From NCBI GenBank assembly GCA_033764095.1, contig JANRJF010000063.1:1-14833 (forward strand): DNA of 14,833 nucleotides, written 5' to 3'. The number at the start of each line of letters is the position of its first letter. The stretch's first letter is position 1. A model generated the notes under the pieces. The model had not been told where the DNA came from. It saw only the letters and a program-made list of their open reading frames with translations, and ran no database searches. The DNA is from JBDTMT01 sp033764095. GTDB lineage: Bacteria; Desulfobacterota; Binatia; HRBIN30; CADEER01. Position numbers and translations under genes: made by a program. This document shows, in pieces, positions 1-7,308 of the stretch.

Positions 1-19
1 GTAGCGTGGAGGCGCCGGC

Positions 20-1411
20 ATGCGCCTCCCGTTCCGCCCGCACCTCCTCGCGCTGCTCGCGTTCGCGGCCGCCTGCCGCGCTGCGCCCCCGCCGCCCCCC
101 AACGTGCTGCTGGTCTCGATCGACTCGCTGCGCGCCGACCACGTGCACAGCTACGGCTACGGGCGCCAGACGACGCCGACCCTCGACGCGCTGGCCGCCG
201 AGGGGGCGCGTTTCGCCACGGTCGTCTCGCCGACGTCGTGGACGCTGCCCGCGCACCTGACGCTGCTCACCGCGCTGCCGCCCGAACGCCACGGCGTGGT
301 CGCCGACGGGCAGCGCCTGACCGACGACGCGCTGTTCCTCAGCGAGGTGCTGTGGCGCGACGGCTACACGACCGCCGGCTTCGTCGCGGCGCCGTACCTG
401 GACGCCGCCTTCGGCTTCGCGCAGGGCTTCGATCACTACGACGATCACAGCCTGGCGAAGCGCTCCTTCGACGCGTCCCACCACGGCGTCACCGGGCCGC
501 GCACCGCCGCGCTGTTCGCCGACTGGCTGCGCGACTGGCGGGCCGGCGGGGCGAGGCGACCGTTCTTCGCCTTCGTTCACCTGTGGGACGTGCACTACGA
601 CTACGCGCCGCCGCCACCCTATGACCGCCTGTTCGATCCCGACTACCAGGGCCACGTCACCGCCGACGACTACGAGCAGAGCGACGCCGTGCACGCCGGC
701 ATGGACGCGCGCGACCTGGCGCACGTCGTCGCGCTGTACGACGGCGAGATCCGCTTCACCGACGACACGCTGGCGCGCCTGCTGGCGACGCTGCACGACG
801 CCGGGGTGCTCGACGACACCATCGTCGTCGTCACCGCCGATCACGGCGAGGAGTTCTTCGAGCACGGCCGCAAGGGGCACAAGCAGCAGCTCTACGACGA
901 GTCGCTGCTGGTGCCGCTGGTGATCCGCTACCCGGCGCGCGTGCCGGCCGGCACCGTGGTGCCCGAACAGGTGCGGCTGATGGACGTCGCGCCGACGATC
1001 CTGTCGCTCGCCGGTCTCGGCGTGCCGCCCGACTTCGGCGCGCCGGCGGCGCGCATCGCCGACGCGGCACAGGACCTGAGCGCGTGGATCAACGCGCCGG
1101 CCGGGCAGCGTCCGGCGCCGCTTCCCGCCTTCGCCGATCTGGTCGGCGATGCCCCGGTGCCGTTGGCGGCGGTGCGCAGCGGCGGCAGCAAGCTGATCCG
1201 CGCGCGCGACGGGAGCGGCGCGCCGGAGCTCTACGACCTGCGCGCCGACCCCGGTGAGCACGCCAACCTCGCCGACCCGGCGCGCGCGGCGGTGCTCGAG
1301 GAGGAGTTGAGCGGCTGGCGCCAGGCGTGGAGCGGGGCGCCGCTGTCGGAGTCGGTGGCGATCAACGGTGGCCTGCGCGAGCGCCTGCGGGCGTTGGGGT
1401 ACGTCCGATGA
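20..1411 (+). CDS. Sulfatase-superfamily hydrolase, putative lipoprotein, Thr at the usual Cys/Ser position
   Basis: 463 aa. A TGGAGG Shine-Dalgarno at 7-12 sits 7 nt before the ATG and fixes the start. Residues 1-18 are a hydrophobic leader ending AAA-C19, an acceptable lipobox, so the protein is probably an exported lipoprotein. Sulfatase/alkaline-phosphatase fold signs are NVLLVSIDSLRADH (28-41, metal Asp35), FVHLWDVHYDY (185-195), TADHGEEFFEHG (272-283, Asp274/His275) with Lys285/His287 after it, and the C-terminal LRALGYV typical of this COG3119 subgroup. The signature normally written C/S-x-P-x-R reads T75-L-P-A-H79, followed by the usual LLTALPPERHG. The formylglycine Cys/Ser is therefore absent and Thr75 is the likely nucleophile. 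A phosphoesterase, phosphotransferase or unconventional sulfatase is possible and the substrate cannot be named. The C-terminal end looks complete. The fold assignment is secure; the reaction is not. Confidence 0.88.
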   Translation: MRLPFRPHLLALLAFAAACRAAPPPPPNVLLVSIDSLRADHVHSYGYGRQTTPTLDALAAEGARFATVVSPTSWTLPAHLTLLTALPPERHGVVADGQRLTDDALFLSEVLWRDGYTTAGFVAAPYLDAAFGFAQGFDHYDDHSLAKRSFDASHHGVTGPRTAALFADWLRDWRAGGARRPFFAFVHLWDVHYDYAPPPPYDRLFDPDYQGHVTADDYEQSDAVHAGMDARDLAHVVALYDGEIRFTDDTLARLLATLHDAGVLDDTIVVVTADHGEEFFEHGRKGHKQQLYDESLLVPLVIRYPARVPAGTVVPEQVRLMDVAPTILSLAGLGVPPDFGAPAARIADAAQDLSAWINAPAGQRPAPLPAFADLVGDAPVPLAAVRSGGSKLIRARDGSGAPELYDLRADPGEHANLADPARAAVLEEELSGWRQAWSGAPLSESVAINGGLRERLRALGYVR

Positions 1412-1512
1412 GCGCCTTGCGAGATGACTGGTCGTGGCGCAGCCGCGGCGCGAAGAAAGCGCAAAGGACACGTGGCAAAAGCGCCGCAGATCGCATAGCG
1501 AGTAGAGGTTCC

Positions 1513-2406
1513 ATGACGCGTAGAGTACTCCAGCGCCTGGCGGCGGCGCTGCTCGGCCTCGGCCTGGCGGGACCGGTGTCGGCCATGCCGAACCTGTTCC
1601 TGATCGACAGCACGCACGGCGTCGCGACCGAGTTCTACCGGGTCAAGCCGAGCAACGGGCAGATGCGCCTGATGGGCTCGTTGTCGCCGGCGCTCGGCGA
1701 AGCGGCCGGCCTGGCGGCGATGTCGCCCGAGGTGTTCTACGTCTCGACGCTGCTCGGCAACATCGTGCGCATCGACCTGTCGCCGATCTTCACGGTGACG
1801 CCGCTCGGCAACGTCGGCGGCAAGCTCGCGATGCTGGAAGCGGACGGCCCCGACCTGCTGGCGGTGGACGAGGAGCGCGACGAGTTGGTGCGCATCACGC
1901 TCGACCCGCTGCGCAAGACGGTCATCGGCCGCATCCGCGTCGGCAGCCGCTTCGGCGTGCCGGTCGACATCGTCGGCGGCGACCTGGCGCGCAACAGCGC
2001 CGGCACCTGGTACCTGTTCAGCAACTGGGTGAACAACGCCAACAGCGGCGGCACGCTCTACCTGCTCGATCCGGACGACGCGACGGTGACGATTCTCGGT
2101 CCGCGCAGCTGGGGATACGGTCGCATCACCGGCCTGAGCTTCGACCCCGACGACAGCGGCGTGCTCTACGCCAGCGCGCGCGACCTCGACCGGCTGCTGA
2201 TCATGAGCCCGATGAGCGGGCAGGTGAGCTGGGTCACCGGCCTGTGCCGCAGTTGCCCGACGCGCTACGACATCTCGGCCGGCGACCTCACCGTGGTGCG
2301 GCCGCCGCCGCGCAATACGCCGACCGCGAGCCGCACGCCGACCGCGACGCGCACGCCGTCGCCGCGGCCACCGACGCGCACCGCGACGCCGACCCGCCGC
2401 CGCTGA
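1513..2406 (+). CDS. Secreted propeller-like protein with bare Thr/Pro-rich C-terminal tail
   Basis: 297 aa. I chose ATG 1513 because it opens a clean signal peptide (residues 1-24, arginine n-region, hydrophobic core, cut after PVSA) and has AGAGG at 1504-1508. An in-frame ATG at 1408 overlaps the previous stop but would bury the signal peptide. The body (25-262) repeats phrases such as LFLIDS, VFYVSTLLGNIVRIDL, LLAVDEERDELVRITL and LYLLDPDDATVTIL, the pattern of beta-propeller blades in NHL/PQQ-like or SMP-30-like proteins. No catalytic residue stands out. A Cys pair (GLCRSC) precedes the tail. Residues 264-297 are a Pro/Thr/Arg tail that ends in RRR and stops. In related secreted proteins such tails link to another domain, and none follows here. 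It lies 101 bp after the sulfatase-like gene and about 100 bp before the GH38-like gene, on the same strand. The specific function is unknown. Confidence 0.8.
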   Translation: MTRRVLQRLAAALLGLGLAGPVSAMPNLFLIDSTHGVATEFYRVKPSNGQMRLMGSLSPALGEAAGLAAMSPEVFYVSTLLGNIVRIDLSPIFTVTPLGNVGGKLAMLEADGPDLLAVDEERDELVRITLDPLRKTVIGRIRVGSRFGVPVDIVGGDLARNSAGTWYLFSNWVNNANSGGTLYLLDPDDATVTILGPRSWGYGRITGLSFDPDDSGVLYASARDLDRLLIMSPMSGQVSWVTGLCRSCPTRYDISAGDLTVVRPPPRNTPTASRTPTATRTPSPRPPTRTATPTRRR

Positions 2407-2418
2407 GACGCGGCGGCG
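2395..2418 (+). other. GC-rich hairpin spanning the stop codon at 2404-2406
   Basis: A perfect 9-bp stem (CGCCGCCGC / GCGGCGGCG) encloses the loop TGAGAC, which begins with the stop codon. No T-run follows, so it is not a canonical intrinsic terminator. It could slow polymerase or protect the transcript 3' end between this gene and the GH38-like gene. Confidence 0.4.
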
Positions 2419-2465
2419 TCGCCGGTTGCAACATCCGATTCCCGCCTGGCAGCGTTGTCCTGCGC

Positions 2466-2486
2466 CGGCCGGCGCGCTGCCGGCCG
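2466..2486 (+). other. Hairpin in the leader of the GH38-like gene
   Basis: An 8-bp stem CGGCCGGC / GCCGGCCG has loop GCGCT and lies 20 nt before the ATG at 2507. It overlaps a 14-bp perfect palindrome, GCGCCGGCCGGCGC (2462-2475). No ribosome-binding site is visible between the hairpin and the start codon. Confidence 0.4.
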
Positions 2487-2506
2487 CACCGCCTCGCCGT
2501 TGCTCC

Positions 2507-5359
2507 ATGCCCCACCTGCGCGTTCTGATCGCCGCTCTGGCGCTGCTCGCGATCGCGTCGGCGGTGTCGGCGCAGCCGCATACGCTCTACCTGGCGAACG
2601 ACGACCACACCGACTACGGCTGGAACGCCAGCACGGCGACCTACGACCAGGCGATGCTCGGCGAGATCGACCTGGCGCTGGCGCGCCTGGCGGCGAGCCG
2701 CGACCCATCCGCCGAGCGGCCGCGCTTCAACGCCGACTGCTGGTACTACGTCTGGCTGTACGAGCGCGAGCGCTCGCCGCAGCAGTTCGCCGCGCTGATC
2801 GACGCCATCGCCGCCGGCGACGTGACCGTCCCGCTCAACCCGTTCGTGACGTTGTACGGCGCGCTGCCCACCGAGGCGGCGATCCGCGCCGGCTCCTATC
2901 CGGGGCAGCTCGAGCGCCGCTACGGCATCGGCTTTCCGCTGGCGCAGGACATCGAGGACCAGACCAGCCCGTGGGGCATCGCCAGCCTGTGGGCCGGCAG
3001 CGGCGTGCGCTACACGTGGAAGGGGATCTGCGCCTGCGCCACGCAGGCGCCGTTCGCCGACCGCCGCAGCGAGCTCTTCCACTGGCAGGGCCCGGACGGC
3101 GAGGCGCTGCTCACCAAGTGGTACGAATTCGAGCTCGGCTCGACCTCGTGGGGCGGCTACGCCGAGGCGCGCGACAACCTGTCGCTGTCCGCCATGCAGA
3201 AGGCGATCGACCGTTTCAGTCAGCGCGGCCATCCGGTCACCGGCCTGTTCGGCTACGGCTGGGACGACGTCAGCGTCGGCGACGACGCGGTGCACGGTGC
3301 GGTGCGGCAGTGGAACGACGCGCACCCGGACGGACCACCGGCGGTGGTGTCGAACATCGTCGACTACTTCGCCGACCTGGAGGGCCGTGCGCCGGCGCTG
3401 CCGACCGAGCGCGGCGGCTGGGGCAACGACTGGGACCTGTGGCCGGCGACGCTCGCCGCGCCGAGCGCCGATCTGCGCCGCGCGGTCGAGGATCTACGCG
3501 CCGGCGAGGCACTGGCTGCGGTGCTACGCGCCGGTGGCGACGACGGCGCCTGGACCGCGCACCAGGCGGCGCTGGCCGACGCCTGGATCGGCTACTGGAA
3601 GTACTTCGAGCACACCTGGAGCGACGGCGGCGCCGGGCTCGATACCATCGTCGCGCACAAGCTCGAGTGGGCGGCACAGTTCCGCGCCGCGGTGGACGGG
3701 TTGACGGCCAGCGCGTCCGCCCGCTTCGCCGCCGGCTTCGCGACCCCCGCCGGCGAGGATCGCCTGGTGGTCTTCAACCCGCTCGCCGCGCCGCGTACCG
3801 ACGTGGTCGACCTGACGGTGGATGGCCCCGGCCCGTTCGTCGTGCACGACGTCGCCAGCGGCGCCGAGCTGCGCGCCCAGGTGCTGACGGTCGACGGCGC
3901 GCACCGGTTGCGCGTGCTGGTGCCGGACGTGCCGTCGCTCGGCTATCGCGTACTGCGCTACGCGGCGGGGACGCCGAGCGCCAGCCCGTGCTGTAGCGCC
4001 TCGGCGGCGACGCGCCGTATCGACAGCACGCGCTACGCGATCGAGGTCGCGAGCGACGGCCGGCTGGTGAGCCTGATCGACCATGCGGCCGGCGATCAGG
4101 AGCTCGCCGGCAGCGGCGGCCTCAACGCGCTGGTTGGCGCCACGCCCGGCAGCGGCACGGTGACGGTCGAGTCGCTCGGTCCGGTCTCCGCGACGCTGCG
4201 CCTCGACATCGGCGGCGCGCTGCCGCGTCGCGTGCGGGTGACCGTCTTCGCCGCGCCGCTCGACCGCGTCGAGGTCGAGGATGAGCTGCTGGCGCGGCCG
4301 GCGGACGCGGTGCACTACCGCTTCGGCGTCAACCTGCGCGAGCCGCAGATCCGTTTCGAAGAGGTCGGCGCGGTCGCGCGTCCGGGGCTCGCCGAGCAGG
4401 GCGGTGACTTTCTGCCCGGTACGCGCGCCGACTACATGACGCTCAACCACTTCCTCGACTTCGACGACGCGCTCGGCGGCTATCACGTCACCCTGTCGAG
4501 TCGCGATGCGTTCGCGGTGCGCGTCGGCGACAGCAGCGCGACGCACTTCGACCTGCCGGCGACCGCGGTCTCGGTGCTGGCGCTCGGCAACGTCGCCTTC
4601 GGCGGCATCGAGGACCAGGGCGGCGCGACCAGCTTCCGCCACGCCTTCGCGGTCATCGGACGCAGCGGCGCGTTTTCCGCCGCCGCGGCGATGCGCGACG
4701 GGCTGGCGTTCCAGAACCCGCTGCGCGGCATCGGCCTGGCGCGCAATCAGAACGGGCCGCGTCTGGCGCCGGTGGCCAGCTACCTGTCGCTCGACAGCTC
4801 CCGCGCCGTGGTCACGGCGGTAAAGCCGGCGGAGGAGGGCGAGCGCGGCGTGCTGGTGCGGCTCTGGGAGCTGGCCGGCGAGTCGGGCCCGATCGGCGTG
4901 CGCGCCGCCGCCCTGGCGCCCGGCGCGGCGTGGCGCACCTCGCTGATCGAGACCGATCGCGCCGCGCTCGACGTCGGCAACGGCGTGGTGTCGGTGCCGC
5001 TCGCCGCCAATCAGCTGGCCGCGCTTCGCCTCGCGGTCGGCGTGCCGACACCGACGGCGAGCGAGACGCCGTCGGCGACGCGCACCGCGACGCCGGCGCG
5101 CACGGCGACGGCAACGCGCAGCGCCACGCCGACGGCGAGGCTCGGCTCGCCCACCGCCTCCGCCAGCCCGACGCCCACCTGTCCGAGCCCGCCGCGCGGC
5201 GATGTGAACGGCGACTGCGCCGTCACCGCCACTGATCTGGATGAGCTGATCGCCGCGCTCTTCGCGCCATCGCCAGGGTCGGCGGCCGACGTCAATCTAG
5301 ATGGCGCGGCCAGCGCCGCCGATCTACCGGCACTCGTCGCGCTGCTGCGCAACCGGTAG
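2507..5359 (+). CDS. Secreted GH38/alpha-mannosidase-like glycoside hydrolase with C-terminal dockerin
   Basis: 950 aa. ATG 2507 is preferred over the upstream TTG 2426 because it opens a signal peptide (1-22, cut after VSA). No ribosome-binding site is obvious. The N-terminal region matches GH38-type retaining alpha-mannosidases, which use a metal and an Asp nucleophile. HTDYGW carries the His34-x-Asp36 metal pair. Asp151 in QDIEDQTSPWG sits where the nucleophile is expected before the phrase GSGVRYTWKG. EHTW (His369) precedes the all-alpha region. Residues of about 400-840 form beta-rich domains typical of the family C-terminus. About 845-897 is a Thr/Pro/Ala linker, and 898-950 is a type I dockerin with two calcium loops, DVNGDCAVTATD and DVNLDGAASAAD. 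The substrate is uncertain; alpha-mannosides are the family default, but divergent members are uncharacterised. It faces the two dockerin/cohesin-like genes across the palindrome-rich gap. Confidence 0.85.
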   Translation: MPHLRVLIAALALLAIASAVSAQPHTLYLANDDHTDYGWNASTATYDQAMLGEIDLALARLAASRDPSAERPRFNADCWYYVWLYERERSPQQFAALIDAIAAGDVTVPLNPFVTLYGALPTEAAIRAGSYPGQLERRYGIGFPLAQDIEDQTSPWGIASLWAGSGVRYTWKGICACATQAPFADRRSELFHWQGPDGEALLTKWYEFELGSTSWGGYAEARDNLSLSAMQKAIDRFSQRGHPVTGLFGYGWDDVSVGDDAVHGAVRQWNDAHPDGPPAVVSNIVDYFADLEGRAPALPTERGGWGNDWDLWPATLAAPSADLRRAVEDLRAGEALAAVLRAGGDDGAWTAHQAALADAWIGYWKYFEHTWSDGGAGLDTIVAHKLEWAAQFRAAVDGLTASASARFAAGFATPAGEDRLVVFNPLAAPRTDVVDLTVDGPGPFVVHDVASGAELRAQVLTVDGAHRLRVLVPDVPSLGYRVLRYAAGTPSASPCCSASAATRRIDSTRYAIEVASDGRLVSLIDHAAGDQELAGSGGLNALVGATPGSGTVTVESLGPVSATLRLDIGGALPRRVRVTVFAAPLDRVEVEDELLARPADAVHYRFGVNLREPQIRFEEVGAVARPGLAEQGGDFLPGTRADYMTLNHFLDFDDALGGYHVTLSSRDAFAVRVGDSSATHFDLPATAVSVLALGNVAFGGIEDQGGATSFRHAFAVIGRSGAFSAAAAMRDGLAFQNPLRGIGLARNQNGPRLAPVASYLSLDSSRAVVTAVKPAEEGERGVLVRLWELAGESGPIGVRAAALAPGAAWRTSLIETDRAALDVGNGVVSVPLAANQLAALRLAVGVPTPTASETPSATRTATPARTATATRSATPTARLGSPTASASPTPTCPSPPRGDVNGDCAVTATDLDELIAALFAPSPGSAADVNLDGAASAADLPALVALLRNR

Positions 5360-5436
5360 GCGGTCCCAGGCGCGGGTTGATCGCCGGACGAGGAGCGCCG
5401 CGGCTGTCGCCGAGGCCTTCGGCGTCGCTGTGCGAC

Positions 5437-5468
5437 GCCGGCCGACACGAGGTCGGCCGGCTACCCTG
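5437..5468 (-). repeat. REP-like palindromic element, copy 1
   Basis: A perfect 10-bp stem (GCCGGCCGAC / GTCGGCCGGC, loop ACGAG on the plus strand) is followed by CTACCC. On the minus strand it reads GGGTAGCCGGCCGA, loop CTCGT, then TCGGCCGGC. It matches copy 2 at 28 of 32 aligned positions with one single-base gap, including the unpaired GGGTAG lead. That conserved flank next to a stem is what bacterial REP elements look like. Confidence 0.65.
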
Positions 5469-5548
5469 CCGGTGCAGGGCGGGAGTGACGGGCGCGGGGC
5501 GCGTCTTTTGCGCCGTTGCGTACGACGCGGCGGCATCACCAGTGCGAT

Positions 5549-5581
5549 CCGGGTAGCCGGCCGAGCTGGTCTCGGCCCGGC
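5549..5581 (+). repeat. REP-like palindromic element, copy 2 (opposite orientation)
   Basis: On the plus strand it reads GGGTAGCCGGCCGAG, loop CTGGT, then CTCGGCCCGGC. Seven base pairs, a bulged C at 5578 and three more pairs form the stem. It lies 80 bp from copy 1 in inverted orientation, as in a BIME-type pair. One stem change (C/G at the loop edge) is compensated on the other arm (G/C), so pairing has been kept while sequence drifted. Confidence 0.6.
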
Positions 5582-5598
5582 GGTGCGGAGCACCGCCG
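5578..5598 (+). other. Nine-base-pair hairpin with GGA loop
   Basis: CGGCGGTGC at 5578-5586 pairs perfectly with GCACCGCCG at 5590-5598 around the loop GGA. It directly abuts REP-like copy 2 and no T-run follows. Together the two could form a compact tandem hairpin at the shared 3' end of the convergent genes. Confidence 0.5.
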
Positions 5599-5683
5599 CC
5601 GCGATCACCCGCGCCGGTGGGGCGACGACGGCAGCTGGCGGGCGACGCGATCTCAGGTGGACGAGGCGGGGCGACGCGACAGG

Positions 5684-7015
5684 TCACTCGTCGACCTGCG
5701 CGTCGAGCAACTCCACCTGCGGTGCGGCGTCGGCATCGAAGACGAGGCGGGCGACGACGCCGCGCTCCGCGGCGAACGGCGCGGCGGCGGCGACGGCGAC
5801 GGCGGCGCGGCCGGGACGGTCCTCGGAGACGACGGCGATGGCATCGTCGTCGGCGGGGCGGACGCGCGCCAGCGCGGCGCGCCTGGGATCGTAGGCTATG
5901 CGGAGCTGGAAGGCGGTGGCGCGGCGGGAGTCGGTGAGCACGACCGCCACCGACCAGCGATCGTCGGCACGGCGGCGCGGCGGGCCGAGACGCACCGGCG
6001 CGTCGCGGCTCCAGCGCAACTCGGCTTGCGCGGCGCCGGCGGCGCGCCAGTTGCCGGTGCAATCGCCGAGCAGGACGCCGATGAAATCCTGTTGCGCGAC
6101 GTCGCCGAGTAGCGGCGCGTAGACGATGGCGCCGGCGGTGCAGCTCGCGTCGGCGCGCGGCGCGATCGTCTGTTGCGCCGTGACCGGCGCCGGGTCGGGC
6201 AGGAACAGCCAGTTGCGCGCACAGGTGGCGGCGGCGGGCAGTGCGGCGAGCGGATCGACGGCGCGGCGCAGGATGTAGCTGGCATCGAGCGCGCTGAGCG
6301 TGCCGTTGCCGGTGACGTCGCAGGCCAGGACCTGGCGAGCGTCCAGCGTACGCGTACCGCCGACCGCCTGCAGCACGTACGCCGCGTCCAGCGCGCTGAC
6401 CGCACCGCCGTCCGCACCATCGCGCGCGGCCGACAGTACGCTGGTCGCACCGCTGGCGGCGGCGAGCGCGAAGGCGCCGTCGCCGTCGGTGGTGGTGGCG
6501 CGCAGAGCGCTGCCGTCGTCGAGCGTCACTGCGACGTCGGGCAGTGGACTGTCGTCGCCGGCGAAGCGCACGCGGCCGCGCACTCGCGCGGCGCCGCCGC
6601 TGGTGGGTGTCGGTGTGGGGCTGGGCGGCGCGGTCGGGCTCGCTGCCGGCGTCGCGGCGCGGGTCGACGTGCGGCTGGCACTCGGCGGTGGCGAGAGACC
6701 GGCGGTGCGGGTCGACGAGGCGGTCGGTGTGCTGCTCGCGCTCGGCGTGGCGGCGACCGACAGGCTGAGGGGATTGGAGAGCGCGCCTTCGCGCCCGCTG
6801 TCGTCGTAGGCGCTGACCGAGAAGGTGAGCAGCGTTCCGAGCGGCAGGTTGGGATAGACGTGGCGGATCACGCCGTCGCCGTCCGGCGGCGGCAGCCCGA
6901 CGTCCAGCGGCGTGGCGAGCGGCAGACCGGCGAGGATCAGGTAGACGCGATAGCCCGCGGCCGGTTGCACCGGGCGCCAGCCGAGTCGCACATCCAGTGC
7001 CGCCGCGTCCGTCAT
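5684..7015 (-). CDS. FN3 / dockerin-like / cohesin-like secreted protein (shorter paralogue); start unresolved
   Basis: 443 aa from ATG 7015. Order: FN3-like domain (7-88), Ser/Thr/Pro linker (89-141), carboxypeptidase-regulatory-like domain (142-198, VRGRVRFAG then TTTDGDGAFAL), dockerin-like pair (about 199-254, DGGAVSALDAAYVL and CDVTGNGTLSALDASYIL), a Cys/Trp module (255-325, CARNWLFLPDPA to QDFIGVLLGDCTGNW) and a cohesin-like end (330-443, FQLRIAYDP). ATG 7015 cuts a signal peptide in half: the codons just upstream, reading HPRHAAGALIVALSLLW, continue in frame as its hydrophobic core. The nearest upstream in-frame starts are TTG 7234 and GTG 7264, which give a long odd N-terminus. ATG 7089 would need a one-base frameshift. 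The true gene therefore probably begins near 7070-7090. It is a paralogue of the next gene upstream, probably co-transcribed with it, and is likely a secreted or surface structural protein. Confidence 0.8.
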   Translation of the reverse strand: MTDAAALDVRLGWRPVQPAAGYRVYLILAGLPLATPLDVGLPPPDGDGVIRHVYPNLPLGTLLTFSVSAYDDSGREGALSNPLSLSVAATPSASSTPTASSTRTAGLSPPPSASRTSTRAATPAASPTAPPSPTPTPTSGGAARVRGRVRFAGDDSPLPDVAVTLDDGSALRATTTDGDGAFALAAASGATSVLSAARDGADGGAVSALDAAYVLQAVGGTRTLDARQVLACDVTGNGTLSALDASYILRRAVDPLAALPAAATCARNWLFLPDPAPVTAQQTIAPRADASCTAGAIVYAPLLGDVAQQDFIGVLLGDCTGNWRAAGAAQAELRWSRDAPVRLGPPRRRADDRWSVAVVLTDSRRATAFQLRIAYDPRRAALARVRPADDDAIAVVSEDRPGRAAVAVAAAAPFAAERGVVARLVFDADAAPQVELLDAQVDE

Positions 7016-7308
7016 CCAGAGCAGCGAGAGCGCGACGATCAGCGCGCCTGCTGCGTGTCGTGGGTGTGCAGCTCCAGCGGTCGAGACATGCGCCGCGCGG
7101 CGCCCCCTGATCCCGATGATACCCCAGCTCCCCGTTGCAGATGCCGGCGCGCCCGCTGTCGGCGCGTCGGCACCGCCAGAGACGACGCAACGCTGGGGAA
7201 TGCTGCCGCAGCAGGATGCGCACAGCGCGTGCAATGCGCTGCGCGCGGCGCGACGGAACGCCACCGGAGTGCGTGGTGCCGCCGGGTCGTCGTGGTGGAG
7301 GCGGCGCT
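7016..7308. other. Spacer between the two paralogues, includes the cut-off signal-peptide codons
   Basis: Codons at about 7016-7072 on the minus strand still look coding (signal-peptide core). A 14-bp palindrome GCGCCGCGCGGCGC at 7090-7103 lies immediately upstream, on the minus strand, of the out-of-frame ATG 7089. I see no terminator with a T-run and no convincing promoter in the rest. Confidence 0.5.

Larger units (their letters stand above)
5360..5683. other. Convergent intergenic region packed with palindromes
   Basis: There is no convincing gene in these 324 bases. They separate the plus-strand GH38-like gene from the minus-strand dockerin-like gene. At least five stem-loops fall between 5408 and 5598: CGCCGA/TCGGCG (5408-5424), GGCGTCG/CGACGCC with loop CTGTG (5421-5439), the REP-like stems at 5437-5461 and 5556-5581, and a 9-bp stem closed by GGA at 5578-5598. 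Neighbouring stems share bases, so they may be alternatives. Either strand could use them as termination or 3'-end protection structures. Confidence 0.7.

Noticed and set aside
3524..4642. 372-aa minus-strand open frame inside the GH38-like gene
   Set aside because: Antisense shadow, rich in Arg and Ala, with no recognisable domain.
7100..7125. TATCAT on the minus strand as a -10 box for the shorter paralogue
   Set aside because: No matching -35 element lies at the right distance, and a single hexamer is weak evidence.
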